Of a DNA stretch of 64,000 bases, positions 11,583-23,334 are shown one piece after another. The stretch is taken from NCBI RefSeq assembly GCF_008831285.2, contig NC_045138.2, forward strand, positions 23,037,934 through 23,101,933, written 5' to 3'. Position 1 is the first letter of the stretch. Each line of letters begins with the position of its first letter. The translations under genes were made by a program, and so were the position numbers. Source of the DNA: Nymphaea colorata (Eukaryota; Streptophyta; Magnoliopsida; Nymphaeales; Nymphaeaceae). Under the pieces are notes generated by a model. The model was given only the letters and a program-made list of their open reading frames with translations. It did not search any database and was not told where the DNA came from.

Positions 11583-12660
11583 CTAATTTTTAGTTTTTTT
11601 GTCGGTTGCTCCACCATCAAGCACCCACCCATCACCATGAAAACAACTAGAAAGAGCAAAAAGTTTACTTTGAGCTGTCTTGCTTTTAGTATAACCTTTG
11701 GTGGTGACAACTAAATTGCCTTGAGCCGCTTGTTGCAAGGGTCGAGCAAGTTCTGTAATGTTGTTTTTAGCCTCTTTAGACACGCCTCCTTGTTTTTTTT
11801 TTCTTTGCTAGGTTTACCATGTAAGTTCCAACACTTGTCTCTTATTTGTCTAACCTTTTTGTAGTAGAAACACTTGGATCAGTTCTTGTTATTGAATTTT
11901 TTACTAGCTACTTTGATTTTCTCAGTCTTGAAAACAAGTTTGGCATGAGATTGAACTTGTTTTTGATTGCTTGAATCTTGATCTTCAAACTTAACTTTGT
12001 GTCTCATTTCTTCTCTTTATGCCATTGCACAGACATAATTCAGAGAAGGAAGAGGTGTTGTCAACAGGATTTGGCTTCGGATGGTGTCAAATTCTTGACT
12101 AAGACCAGCCAATATTTTGAAGATTTTTGTGTTCTTCAATTCTCTATTTGATCGTGTATATGTTGGAAGTCACTGGGCCAATTCATCTCACATCCCTTTC
12201 AAGTTACCAAGATAAAAATGAAATGACGTACTTCTCTTCGTACTATTGGTGATTTCTTGTTGTAATTGACAGACACAAGCTAAGTTTTTCTATCCTTCGT
12301 AGATTTTAAACAATGAATCCCAAACTTCCTTGGTCGACTCCAAGAACAAGAAGCCTTCAATGATAGCTCCGTGGAATTCAGGAGTCAGGCCATGACCAAT
12401 TGATAATTGAATTCCCATTCATCATAAGCAGGGTTCTCTTTAACAGGGGGAATAGTTTTGTCGTTCACATACCCAATTCTTAACTTTCCATAGAGGAAGA
12501 GGCTAGCAGCCTTCGACCAGGTGGCATAATTGATTCCATTTAAGGGAACAATGGTGATCTTGAGTATTGAATGGATTCTTGAATGATCACCTTTTGAGTC
12601 ATCATATTTAATTTTGTAGTCGTCTCTGATTCTGCAGCTAATGGAGTTGCAGTGGTTACT
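11583..12660 (-). pseudogene. Copia gag with zinc knuckle (first module)
   Basis: The minus strand near 12440-12560 reads LNGINYATWSKAASLFLYGK, the N-terminal copia gag motif, then a long UBN2-type region (IEGFLFLESTKEVWDSLF). A worn CCHC-type knuckle, CFYYKKVRQIRDKCW, lies near 11830-11875. An open stretch at 11583-11783 ends with DGGATD, the protease active-site motif (DSGAT) with Ser changed. Isolated stops break the frame. This gag is of a different copia type from the one at 10464-10740. Confidence 0.7.
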
Positions 12661-12686
12661 ATCGTAATTGCAGACTAGACATTATT

Positions 12687-12699
12687 GGCTCTGATACCA
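12687..12699 (-). promoter_or_regulatory. Primer binding site (initiator Met tRNA)
   Basis: The minus strand reads TGGTATCAGAGCC directly next to the LTR, the standard plant copia primer site complementary to the 3' end of initiator methionine tRNA. It fixes the orientation and the inner LTR border. Confidence 0.9.
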
Positions 12700-12973
12700 T
12701 GTTACACCACAACTAGGTAAAGAGAGAGTATAGAGCAGAGAAAATTAAATACCACAAATAGTCTCTATTGTAATTTCAAAAAACTTTCAAGTAAGTGATA
12801 GATTGATACATATACTTTACAAGAATACGTAATCGATTAAATATTTGAATCACACTGAATGAGATACTACATAACCAGACTTACCAAAATACTTCTAAAT
12901 GGGCCTATCTATATAGATAGCATATAATATATGATGATCAACATATGCAGGTCCACTAAATAGATTTCTAGCA
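12700..12973 (-). repeat. Right (5') LTR of the chimeric copia, 274 bp
   Basis: The plus-strand ends are TGTTACACC and TTTCTAGCA, so the LTR has TG..CA termini. It abuts the primer site and is similar to the left LTR remnant at 7281-7917. An AT-rich stretch (about 12920-12940) may hold the old promoter. Confidence 0.75.
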
Positions 12974-13003
12974 TCTCAAAATTCAAAAATACTTATTCAA
13001 TTT

Positions 13004-13015
13004 AGAGAGAGAGAG

Positions 13016-13068
<53 letters not shown>
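13004..13068. repeat. GA microsatellite
   Basis: About 65 bases of (GA)n with one interruption (GGCA near 13017). It lies just outside the copia LTR. Confidence 0.95.
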
Positions 13069-14772
13069 CAACCTCAAGTGTAAAATCATTTAGTGGACTA
13101 TAAATGCGTTTGTAGGGAGACTCATCCTCAATCATTTCTAATCTTCAGACCAGTGGATCTTCAGTTTGAGCATGAAGGACTTAGTCATTTCCTATGGATT
13201 AGAAAATGTGCTCACTTGGACAATTGAACATAAACTTGGATATAAATTAGTGGATGAAATTCTCAAAGCTTTCAAAATTTTGATAAGCACATGAAGTGGC
13301 CTTGACACTTGCAACCGAGATGAATCTTTGGGTGATCCAATGTTCCAATCTAAGTTTTTAAACTTTTTTCAAGACTTGAAACAGTCCATAAGGCTTCAAC
13401 TTCTTAGGAATTATTGTGGCCATGTAGGAAGAAGTGTAGGACCATTTCACTTGAAAATGCCTTGGTGTATAAAAGAAATTTGAGTTTCCATATTGAAGAT
13501 GAATATGACTTACAGCCATCCATTCATCATGAAATGACACTAAATAATTTTGCTATGATAGTTGTAAATTCTCTAAGTTGCTAAAGTTATGAGTGAGTTC
13601 ATTCTTTCATTGTTTTAGATGTCTGGGTAAAGTTCTTTGTATTTGGTTGCACACTTTGTCTGATCTAGCACCCATTCATGTTTTAAGTTTGACAAGGACT
13701 TTGATTAATGAAACCCCAATAACTTTTATATGCACGGATGTAAGGTACATTTGATCATGGTTTTCATGTTTCCCATTTATTAAAAAAGGGTGGTTTCCTA
13801 GCATATAACTATGCTTCAACATGGTAGTTTAATCAAACTACTTTTCTACTTCTTTTAGCAACCTAAATGCTCACATGTTGAGAACCTTAGTTTGCTTATC
13901 CATGGCAATTGTGAACTTTAAACCTGTTCGGCAGCAGGCTTATTGTGTTTGGGAGTCTATCTCACATTTATTGTTTAAGATGTTTAAAGTTTTATTACTT
14001 TAAAGCTTTAGTTTCTATCATTATCTTATCTTAAATATTATGTATTTTGCATATTCCATGACTAGGATATCAGATGCACAGAAGAAGTAGCTTGGGACTG
14101 TTGCACATATGTAACATGAGTATGCCATTATTGGTTGGCATAGCCTTGTTGATACAAGTTTTAGACACGGGCTGGTGAGACACATCCCAATCCAAAATTT
14201 AAGTGGAAGGGCATCAATTTTTCATTTTCTGTTTCCTCCTTTACCCTAAGGAGATTCTCCTCCTCCTCCTTCTGCCTTCTCACTGCTGCTGTAGGTCACC
14301 TTTGACAACCAACATCTCCAGTGACAGAAAACCACTGGTGGATCATGACCATCGGACGATGTATGAAACTATAAACTCTTTTTTAGTGCATTATATATGA
14401 ACCTACAAATTATTTTGCATCAATTTTGTGAATCATGTGTGTGTGCACACACACAAACTATATGTGTTTGTGCATATGTACCTTGCCATGCCCATGTGCT
14501 CACATTTTTTGAAATTGTTGTGCCCAAACTTATGCTGCTGAACCTGCATCCCTAACCCACACACAACTTAATAGACCTAGCAAACCAAAGGGTCAAATGG
14601 CTTCCTTCTATCAATGAATTTACTTATGGAATCTATACAAGTGTGTTTCATCTTATTTGTATTTCATGTGAGGATGTTAATCCTTGCACAATGGTCTGAT
14701 GTTGAAAAAAAGTCTTAGCCAGGTGTCTTGAATGAGAAATCATGCAAAAAATGAAAGGAACAAAACAACCAT
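13069..14772. other. Intergenic, nothing recognised
   Basis: AT-rich, stops in all frames. A short open stretch at 13358-13540 (-) and a CTC-rich stretch at 14250-14290 carry no recognisable domain. A (GT)(CA) patch lies near 14437-14460. Confidence 0.4.
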
Positions 14773-16440
14773 GTGAATGTTCAAAATCATGGTATTATGG
14801 ACGCACAACATGAACAACTTTTTGACTCAAGGTATACAATTTTCACTAAACAATGCTTATTATTTCAAAGCACTAGAGAAGAGGCTTATTATGAGATTGA
14901 TGTGCCATTTAGTGTTTCTACTGCATCTTATTATCATTCTATGGTTGATGCAATAGCAAATTGTGGCAAATGATTTCAATATATTTTGGTGAAAAAAAGG
15001 TTTGCATATTTGTAAGCACACAATTGTCCTGAGCATGAATCTTAAAGTTACTTGTAATAAATTTTATCATGTTGCAATAACTTGATTCTGGAGATGATAA
15101 TTTAAAGAAAATGTGCAACTTAGATCAATGTAGCCTTCATTATAATAAATAAGAAGGAAACAAATTAAATTGTTTGATCTCTAATGGATCATCATGGAAA
15201 GTAGTGATGAGATCGTTGAAATTTTTGATCAACTTCTCAAGGCTTTGAAAGGTAGATGAGGCAAATGTGCTATGGGCTACATTTATCAAGCTACATATAC
15301 AACAGCGAAGGCAGTAAATTCTTTTGAGTAAAATAAATGTGAACAAGTATGCAAATATATTAACAAAAATAAATGCAAGATGGAAAAATATACTGCAGTC
15401 AGCATTACTTGAATATGGTCCTTTAGCAAATCCTTCTACATTCTTTAAGGATCACTTTCAAGTAAATTCAAAATGGTTATATGGAAAAATATACTGCAGT
15501 CAGTGTTACTTGAATCTGGTCCTTCAGCAAATCCTTCTACATTCTTTAAGGATAAATTTCAAGTAAATTCAGAACGGCTAAAAATTAGAAGAGATTTCAT
15601 GAAAACATGCTTAGTTGATGCACAAAAAATTTGTTAAAGAACTTTGAAGGCATAAAAAAAAAGAAGTAGATTGTTTGCTTCCAAGCTAGATATCATTGCA
15701 ACGACAACCAATAGCCTAGGTTTTACGTATCTTCTTCACTACATTTTGACTCATATTTTCCCAATAATATTTCTTACTTTTTTTTCTATAGATTTCACTG
15801 GTTTTTTTTTTTACTAATTTTTCCGGTCAATAATAGTCACTTAATGAACATAAGTTCAAAAAAATACACATGGTTGCTGTAAGAGTACCAAGCAGGCCTT
15901 ATAGCTCTTCTAGATGTAAAAGAAAATGGAGTACTTTTAAGGCATTCCAAATACAAAAAACTGCAGAAGATCATTTATGACAAACTTAATAAGTAATCCT
16001 TATCAATTACAGTAATATTCTTAAACAAGCTAGATATTTCAAGAGGGATGCTCCTGATAATGCTGTCGGTGTTAAGTAAGAAAGTGGGTCAGTTGATGAT
16101 TGACTTATAATACCAGCACGACTACAAACAAAATTAAATTCTACGTGGTCTAATTCATTCACATCTGAACCACAAGGCATATTTGAACAGTACCCATTTG
16201 TAAAAAAAATTATTTGTTTACATTGTTATAATTTGCTTTATTTATGGACATTGTGGAAAACTCTCTCTCTATACTTTTAATGTGTCAATTGATACCATTT
16301 TATCATGATGTTTTTGTAAGCCAATTTGCAGAGGTGCTCAAATGATAGTGAATTGTGGGCTTTTGTTAGGGGTGAGGAGGATGATTTTGACCACTATTAT
16401 TTGTGCTTTGGGGAAGAATTGGACAACATGTGAATATTAA
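14773..16440 (+). pseudogene. hAT-superfamily transposase remnant
   Basis: Three pieces in the right order. At 14773-14973 an open stretch ends in SYYHSMVDAIANCGK, like the start of the DUF659 region of plant hAT-like proteins. At about 15265-15470 the sequence gives MGYIYQATYTTAKAV and, in another frame, INARWKNILQSALLEYGPLANP, the late catalytic-core region where relatives have an LH.A...LNP pattern. At about 15870-15950, SSRCKRKWSTFKAF matches the hATC dimerisation motif (C.RNWSTF). Frameshifts and stops abound. Terminal repeats and an 8-bp duplication were not found. Confidence 0.7.
15380..15581 (+). repeat. 101-bp tandem duplication inside the hAT remnant
   Basis: 15380-15480 and 15481-15581 are near-identical (a few substitutions). 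The duplicated piece covers the region coding ILQSALLEYGPLANP and adds to the inactivation of the transposase. Confidence 0.85.
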
Positions 16441-16983
16441 CACAGTGTTTCATGAATATACCCCATTTTTCTCTCATCAACCGCCCAACCGTCAGCTTAC
16501 AAATTAAGCCCCTAAAGTGTGTTTGGAGCGGACATGACTAAGATACCCACAAAAGCAAAAAAAAAAAAAAAAAAAATCCTTGCAAGGATGAAACCAATAA
16601 CTGAATTTTTTTCTTTTTGAGAAAATGCCAAAATGCCCTCCCCTCACATGGTCTCCATGGGCATAGCATAAATAACCAGTAAAAGCTGATGCAGTGGAAG
16701 AGAGAACCCCTCTCCTAATTCATGATGAATGCCTAAGCTAAACTAAGGTAAATAGTAAGGAAAGAAAAAAATGAATGAAAATAACTGTAAAAGGGCAAAC
16801 ACAAAGAAAATCGGCGGCGGGGCAGGTTTCTGCTTTGATGGCTGTTGTCCACTCTCGTTGGAAAATCAAAAATTTGGTGCCGTTTTCCGGTGCCAATCCA
16901 TCGTCTTCGTCCCTTGATCCTCCAAGGTGAGCTCCCCATCCTCCGTACCCCTTCCGGCTGACCATCGATCATGGCGATCGGCC

Positions 16984-17331
16984 CTATGACCAGTTGTTCG
17001 TCATCACTTGAATCTGCCCCTTTTCCTCAACCAAGGGTTCTTTGACGAACTTCTTCCACATGACGGCAGCGGCAGTTTCGGTCGCCACAGAGTCGTACGA
17101 CAACCGGCGTCCAGTTACGATGGCTCTGGTCTTAGACGGCTCCAGTTGGCTCCTGAATATCTCCTTCATCTTTGCACAGCTGCCGGCCCGTGGAGTTGAT
17201 TCCGGTGCCAATTGGATGACGTGCTTTTCGGATTTTGACCTTTCTGTAGATTTTTGTTGATTTACAACTACTTCGCTTTGATAGAATCCAATCTTTTTCA
17301 CGGAGTCAATTTCATCGGTAGTTGATACCAT
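16984..17331 (-). CDS. Hypothetical ORF, 115 codons, doubtful
   Basis: Open from ATG at 17331 to a stop at 16984. The predicted protein is polar and slightly basic, with no signal peptide, membrane segment or known motif. Its composition (Ser, Glu, Lys and Thr rich) looks more protein-like than most chance ORFs here, and it lies in the moderately GC-rich stretch. I do not recognise it. It could be one exon of a decayed gene. The overlapping plus-strand ORFs are alternatives of equal length class. Confidence 0.2.
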   Translation of the reverse strand: MVSTTDEIDSVKKIGFYQSEVVVNQQKSTERSKSEKHVIQLAPESTPRAGSCAKMKEIFRSQLEPSKTRAIVTGRRLSYDSVATETAAAVMWKKFVKEPLVEEKGQIQVMTNNWS

Positions 17332-17861
17332 CCGTCCTAATAAATGGAAACACGAAACAATTAGAAGAATCTTCTTTCAAAGAGATTGTCATTGTATGCA
17401 ATAGTAATTGATAATGGATACTTCAAAATTCTATGAGTTACCTAGGACATCGCTTCTCCTTTGTTTTTTGTTCTACAACTTGAGTTTCAGTCCCTGGCAA
17501 AAAAATCATTCATACGCTGCACAGCATCTTCATGCCGTCCCTCAGGACGCTTTTTCCGTTTATGCTCTATTGCAATCAATATGGAAAAGACGAACTTATT
17601 CTGATATCAAGTTGACGCAATAGAAAAAGAATATAACTCATTTAATCCATGATCAATGCGTAAATTATAGAAATAATTGTAAAAGGAAAAACAGAAAGAA
17701 AAAGTAGGTTGTCATTAAATTGAAGGCTACTTACAAATGAGTTCTAAACACTTGTATAGAAACTAAAAACGAATCTATGGGTTTGTTTCCAACAAAAGAA
17801 AACAATAAATAAAATCCAAAACATAAAAAGTAGATCTTGATGCAACCCTCCTATGACCGCG

Positions 17862-18377
17862 TCAGTTTGATTTCTGTGAACATATACTGTCCCCATGACC
17901 CTGCCCAAGCTTGATGAATTCTTGGACCCTCCCTCTCCCTTGGAACACTTTATTATAGATATAACTACTTTGAACATTTGAATTTTCTCCCAGAAGAGTT
18001 TTGGCAAAACCGGAGACGTATGCAGAAAATGACCCCACGAAGGACTTCATCAACGGAACTGTTATCAAGACGAAGATCTTTGGACTCCTTATTTCGTGCA
18101 AGGATGCAGACAAGACCTCCGTCATGGGTTTGAATCCGGAGGAAGGAACGGGAACGAAAATGGACGGAGTAGTTAAGAAAAATGGGCAAAGCTTTTGCTT
18201 TTGTGACGTGGGTGCAAAACGCAACCAGTGAGACACCGCGTTCGTCTCCCTCCCGTCTTTGTTAACCGGAGATTTGAATGCGCAGAATACAGCCATGTAC
18301 ATCTCAACAATGCTTTCCACGAGGGCCAGGAAATGACGTCTCCTGCATTGCGACCAGGATGAAATAAAGAAAAGCAT
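17862..18377 (-). CDS. Hypothetical ORF, 171 codons, doubtful
   Basis: The longest ORF between the hAT remnant and the WNK gene. The product has a hydrophobic start (MLFFISSW) and a hydrophobic centre but no clear membrane topology or motif. A 76-codon ORF runs antisense at 18001-18231. Neither strand matches a family I know. It may be chance in a region of even base composition. Confidence 0.15.
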   Translation of the reverse strand: MLFFISSWSQCRRRHFLALVESIVEMYMAVFCAFKSPVNKDGRETNAVSHWLRFAPTSQKQKLCPFFLTTPSIFVPVPSSGFKPMTEVLSASLHEIRSPKIFVLITVPLMKSFVGSFSAYVSGFAKTLLGENSNVQSSYIYNKVFQGRGRVQEFIKLGQGHGDSICSQKSN

Positions 18378-20536
18378 CTTTCTGCATCGTGTCCCAATCA
18401 GGAGAAAGTCTGTCCATTTACCACCAGAGAGGGAGAGAAGTTGTTGCAGTGCCTGCGATGACGGTAGATGAAAAGATCAGATGCCCACGTCGATCACTCC
18501 CAAACAGAATTGATCGATGTTCAAGATTGGTCTCCTCCCACTTCCTAAAAGGAAGGGAAGAAATTTGTTTCACTGTTAACCAGAAGAAAGGAAAATGTCT
18601 CTTTACCGCTTGATGACATCTTTGAATTGCGCCGGAAAGGTTGATTGTATCTAGGAGTAGGACGCCCCACATGCGCGGCTTCTTCTTTCTTTAGGCAGAT
18701 CTATGCATCTTCAGTCATGTTTGTTGTCCTTACCGCTTACCTCCATTGGATGGATAAACGTATTAATATGTGACGAGTCAGCTTTCTCGACAGTTAGAAA
18801 GCTGTGTCTGCGTTCCTCTCAGCACGTGGTTTGTTACATTTTCTGAAAGGAAGGCCCGTGAGCGCACTATTGGCCAAAAGAAGATAAGGTGAGGTAGAAT
18901 TGGTCGCCACAGTGTGAAACAGTGAAGGTGGTGAGCATGAGTTCATGTCTGGAGTTCGACCAGGGCAAGCATGGAATGCCTTCTATACGATGATCATATA
19001 ATTGGCTTGAACCACGTGCAGACACTAAGTTTGGTGTGTCATGGAAGAGCCGGATTGATACGGTGGATGTGCATCTAGCTAAATGGCTAGGTAATTAGAG
19101 AAAGACTTCATCTACTGTCATACATCGTCTTCCATGCTACGGAACTGAATTTCTATGGGAAGTATGTTTGCATAAAACGTTTGCCTGACTTGGGATTGGC
19201 CAGCCGATGGGATGAACCAATGAACACGACAGAACCCATTAAGCTGCTTGTTTGTCATTTCAAGTTCAGATGATAATTGATTCACTCAAGTAATTCCACT
19301 CAACAGTTTGTTTGTTTCTTCATCAGTGAATATAAATTCTTTTCCGTCGCTTACGCACATGGACGAAGAACTGGAAGCACACTGCCAGGGATTGCTGTCT
19401 TTGTTGCTGAAGTATGGCAGGTCGCTGAAGAAAGAATTTTGAGCCAAACGTTGATAGTTACAGGTGACAACACGGACCCAGATTGGGAATTAGCGCCCCC
19501 ATTCTAACAGTTGAGTGGACACAAGGGCAATGCGGTTCAATATTGCATTAAGCTAAAATATGTATGTATTTTCTTTCTTTTGTTGAATAAAGGTAGGGGG
19601 CCTAACCCACAGCAGCCGTTTTCAGAACATCTGCATGTGATTTGTGTGGCTACGAGCTGCGTAGGCAGCAAACTTCGATGCTAGAGAACATGCAGAAAGA
19701 ACACATTAATCTGGACGGCTTGATATGTCGATCAGCAAGAATCGTTGTATGAACAGTTTGGTGTAACACACCTAGCAGACAACGTACTCATGCATACAGA
19801 AATGAAGAAATGTATTTTGGTACAACGCTCTTGCAGACATACAAACATAATGGAAAGTATGCATGCTAAGATATACATATTGTCCAGCTTTCATATGCAA
19901 GCATTGGGACATCTGCAGATAATATTGGATCCTGAAAAGATTTAGTGTGGCCCCATCCATACACATGCATATGCACAAAAATGCACACACATTCATGTAC
20001 ATGAAGCTGCTAATGGGTTAAGAGTACACAGAAATCTGGCAAAGAGATGGCCACGCCAGCATACCATGCTAGGTATCTGTTAGCAGTCTAGACATGAAAA
20101 GCAGCGTGTTCTTGAAAAGAGACTGATTCTAGAATCCGATTTTCTTCGCAGCACACTAAAAAGTACCGCAGGCGCATAAAAGTTTGCCAAATGCATCAAA
20201 ATCAACAAACATATGAGAGCTGTGAACGTGCTTCAACACCAACTTAGTTTAATGAGTTGCAATAATGTTGGTTTGAATGACATGGTTTTGACCATGGAAC
20301 CTGATACTTCTTTTATGGGGTGCAATTATAGCTGACAATTACATGTATTTGTTTCATGAAAAGGCGCCCAGGAATGGGGCAGCAAATATAAGCAAAACTC
20401 CTTCAGGAGTTAGCTGTTTTTCCTGGCCAAACCTCTACCTCCCATGAGTTAATAAGGGAATAAAAAATCTAGATATGTGATTGTATTTGCAGACAGACAA
20501 AGGCCGTCCATGGGAGACATACAATGGCCGATGACT

Positions 20537-23334
20537 TTAGATATCAACCGCATCCACTGGAAGAGACTGCCTCCGATATAAGTTATCTGGTAACATGATA
20601 TCAGAGTAGCAATTCTTTGCTGTGAAAGCCTTTTCTGGAAATTCCAAATGTTCCCGGACGGTTTCTTTTCTGTGCATGGTAGCCAGTAATGAATCTGAAG
20701 CTGTTCGGGAGCCAAAGTGATGCTGATTTATTTTCCTCACTTCCCCTTGATTCTTTGCTTCAAGCCCTCTTAATTCTTGCATGCTTGATTCCTCAGGAAA
20801 GTCCTCTGGCGAGGAACAACAACTAGGAGGACAGAAGTAGTCCGAAGTGCAATGATTGCTCACATCCAAGCAGTCGTTTTCCACAGGATTTCCTGAACAA
20901 AAGTCGGCATGAGGATCTCTTCGATCCAATTTGCTGCATCCTTCTTCTTTGGAGAACACCTCTCTTGATTTAACAGATTTTAGTGATGCCACAATATCCG
21001 AACCTTCATGTTGAGCCCAAATGTCTGTAAACTGCAGACCATCAGATTGGCCGGAAAAGATAGGAGCGCCCTCTGTAATGGAGTGCTCTGATCCCTCAAC
21101 CTGGTAGGTGACCTCTTCAAATCTACCATGCATGGAGGCACACTCAAGCCGGGAGCTGTGAAATGTTTGTGAAGGCTTGCGGGCATGGTGTCCTTTTCGA
21201 GGATGGTCATGTGGCAAGCAACTTGATGGATCCTTTGGTACACTGTTATTGTGACTATGAAATTCGGAATCATGAGCTTCTTCAATTCCAGACCCTGGTT
21301 TCCAGTCAACCACCAAGGATCCTATCTCCCCATCGATCATTTCTGCAATTTTTGTAACATCTTGATCCCCTAAATCAAGTTCGGTGACCATTTCCACTGC
21401 AACACTTAGGGCAGTGTCATTCTCAACATCAAACGGGAAATAAATATTCCGAACACTTCCTGCATGCAATAACAGAAAATGAGTGTTACTCTGAAATCAA
21501 AAGGACCAAGTAACAACAAAGATGACACTAATCCGAATCTCTCTCTGACCTTCTGCATCCGCAATTCGAAGTCTCAGAAAAATGCCTTCATCTCTCTTTT
21601 TTCCCTCGATTGAAATGCCCAAATTTGCGGAACTTTGGTCATTGTCATCATCATAAGCTAAAAGAGCATCACAACCGTATCCTAGCTCGTCAAGTTCATA
21701 GCCCCATCCATGCTCCATGTGATTAGGGATCTCAGACTGCTTACAGGTTGGATCAGATGGCAGAAGAGATAGACGGCAAAGAGGAATTTCTGCTATTGGT
21801 TCTCTGTACTCTATAACCCTCGAATCTGCTCCAGAATCATCTAACTGAAGAAATGGATCATTTAGAAGCTCTCTAGCAGGAAGCCTTTGTGAAGCTGTCG
21901 CTAAGCATTTCTCCACGAATTCCCTCACTTCAGTGTCAGTAATTCTGTATAAAGATGCTGGTTTTTTCCCCTTTTTTAATAAAAATCCAGACAAAAGAAT
22001 GAGTACATAGACCATAAAGAAAAGGAAAAGCTACAATCATATAAAGGCGAGGAGAAGAAGAAATCTTACGGAGGTGACTTTTTTGTAGATCTGAGCAGGA
22101 TGAGTGCATTCACTATATGGATACTCAAAAGTTACCATTTCCAAGATGCACATTCCAAAGGAGTATATGTCTACCAGTTCATTATATGCTTCCGCATAAA
22201 CTTCTGGCGCCATGAATTCTGGGGTGCCTGTATCAAACCACAATACGAAATCAGGGGAACATGAGGAAGGAGGAAAAGGCAACAAGAATTTATGAATCAT
22301 TTAACTCTAACAATACAAGTTCCATTCGGTAGATGTTACAAAGCACTTCGGCATTTCCGTATTTGGCATCACATAAGAAGGAAGATCGAAGAAGCAAGAG
22401 GAGCAAGGAGGCGTTGCAGGGACTCAAATAAAGAAAATGTGTAATCTTCTTACCAACACAATGAGCAGCGTGGGATTTCTTCAATATGGCTGCCAACCCC
22501 AAATCTCCAATTTTAACTACACCTTGGTTGCCATTAATAAATATGTTGTCGCATTTGAGGTCTCTGTGGATGACAGGAGGATCGAGACTGTGAAGATAAA
22601 GCAGTCCCTTCAGGATCTGTCTGCACCAATTCTTTACTGCTCTAATGCTAACCCGCTTGTGCTTTTGCCTATACCTGTATCAGCAACGGCAGCAAAGGCG
22701 ATGGGATAAACAAGGTGAGCTCACAAACGGAGAGAGATAGAGAGAGAACAGAGAGAGAAAGAGTTGTACTTACTGTCTAAGAGTACCAGAGGTGAACATT
22801 TCCGTTACGAAATTGATGTTCCTATTTTCGATATCAACCCAAGAAGCATAGAACTTCATAATGTTCTTGTGCTTGAGGGTCTTCAAGAGATGGATCTCAC
22901 AGTACAATCTCTCCAGGTCCTCGGAACTCTGCAAGAAATCGTAGAGTTTCACCTGATTCCACGCAACTTCAATTCCTTCAAGCTCATCAAAAGCTCTATA
23001 CCTGCATCGCGGCAAAATGGAAGAAACCCAGAAAGGAACAAAAAGAAAAATCAGTGTTTCAGAAAACCAACAGCTCAAAGTTACTAACTGAAATTTGAGA
23101 AAAGAGAGGGCAAAAGAAAAGAGATTCATACACGATCTTGGAGGACCCTTTTCCCAAAATCTCATTGTACTGCAACAAACCACCAAATCAAAGATCAGAA
23201 ACACTAAATCTAAACCAATAACAAGAGAGAAAATAAACTTTTCATAGATAAAAGAACATTACCCTGCCATATCTACCAGTAGGATCAAATTCCACAAACT
23301 CTGACCCACAATCAAAACCCTCAGGATGTACCAT
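20537..23334 (-). CDS. WNK (with-no-lysine) serine/threonine kinase, seven exons, complete
   Basis: Exons on the minus strand: 23263-23334, 23132-23169, 22774-23001, 22454-22674, 22070-22227, 21550-21970 and 20537-21459. All have GT..AG borders and phases agree, giving 686 codons plus stop. The kinase domain covers about residues 25-290. The glycine loop is GKGSSKIVY, where Lys35 takes the catalytic role; subdomain II reads VAWN with Asn52 where other kinases have Lys, the family hallmark. HRDLKCDN has Asp151, DLG (not DFG) is at 170-172 and APE at 193-195. The C-terminal half has the conserved segment [19 protein letters not shown] (an OSR1_C-type region) and a long variable tail. The start fits the short N-termini of plant WNKs. 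The acceptor of exon 6 (after AAAAAAG) and the donor of exon 6 (GTCAGA) are weak. Plant WNKs act in clock, flowering and osmotic signalling. Length and tail suggest the AtWNK1-like group; this is inference. Confidence 0.95.
22690..22764. repeat. GA-rich simple repeat in WNK intron 3
   Basis: An irregular (GA)n stretch just downstream (minus strand) of the exon 3 donor at 22773. Such repeats are common in plant introns. Confidence 0.6.

Larger units (their letters stand above)
7281..12973 (-). mobile_element. Decayed chimeric Ty1/copia retrotransposon with two gag modules
   Basis: Read on the minus strand from the right: LTR (12700-12973), primer site (12687-12699), gag and protease, partial integrase to about 10735. 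Without any intervening LTR there follows a second, different gag, then a protease-like motif, integrase to about 8900, the end of RNase H to about 8300, and the other LTR (7281-7917). Most of RT is missing: integrase C-terminal sequence passes straight into RNase H near 8880-8900. All coding parts carry stops and frameshifts. The two LTRs are clearly related at their outer and middle parts but diverged, so the element is old. Two MITEs sit inside it. No matching target-site duplication was found. Confidence 0.75.
16500..20440. other. Unassigned region with moderately GC-rich ORFs
   Basis: Between about 16800 and 19520 the base composition is more even than in the flanks, and ORFs of 60-170 codons occur on both strands. 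None shows a domain I recognise and no exon chain could be joined. A poly-A tract lies at 16559-16576. The region could hold a decayed gene, captured gene fragments in a transposon, or a long non-coding RNA. 19520-20440 is AT-rich, probably the 3' flank of the WNK gene. Confidence 0.35.

Noticed and set aside
22764-23087. 107-codon plus-strand ORF
   Set aside because: Antisense shadow of WNK exon 3.
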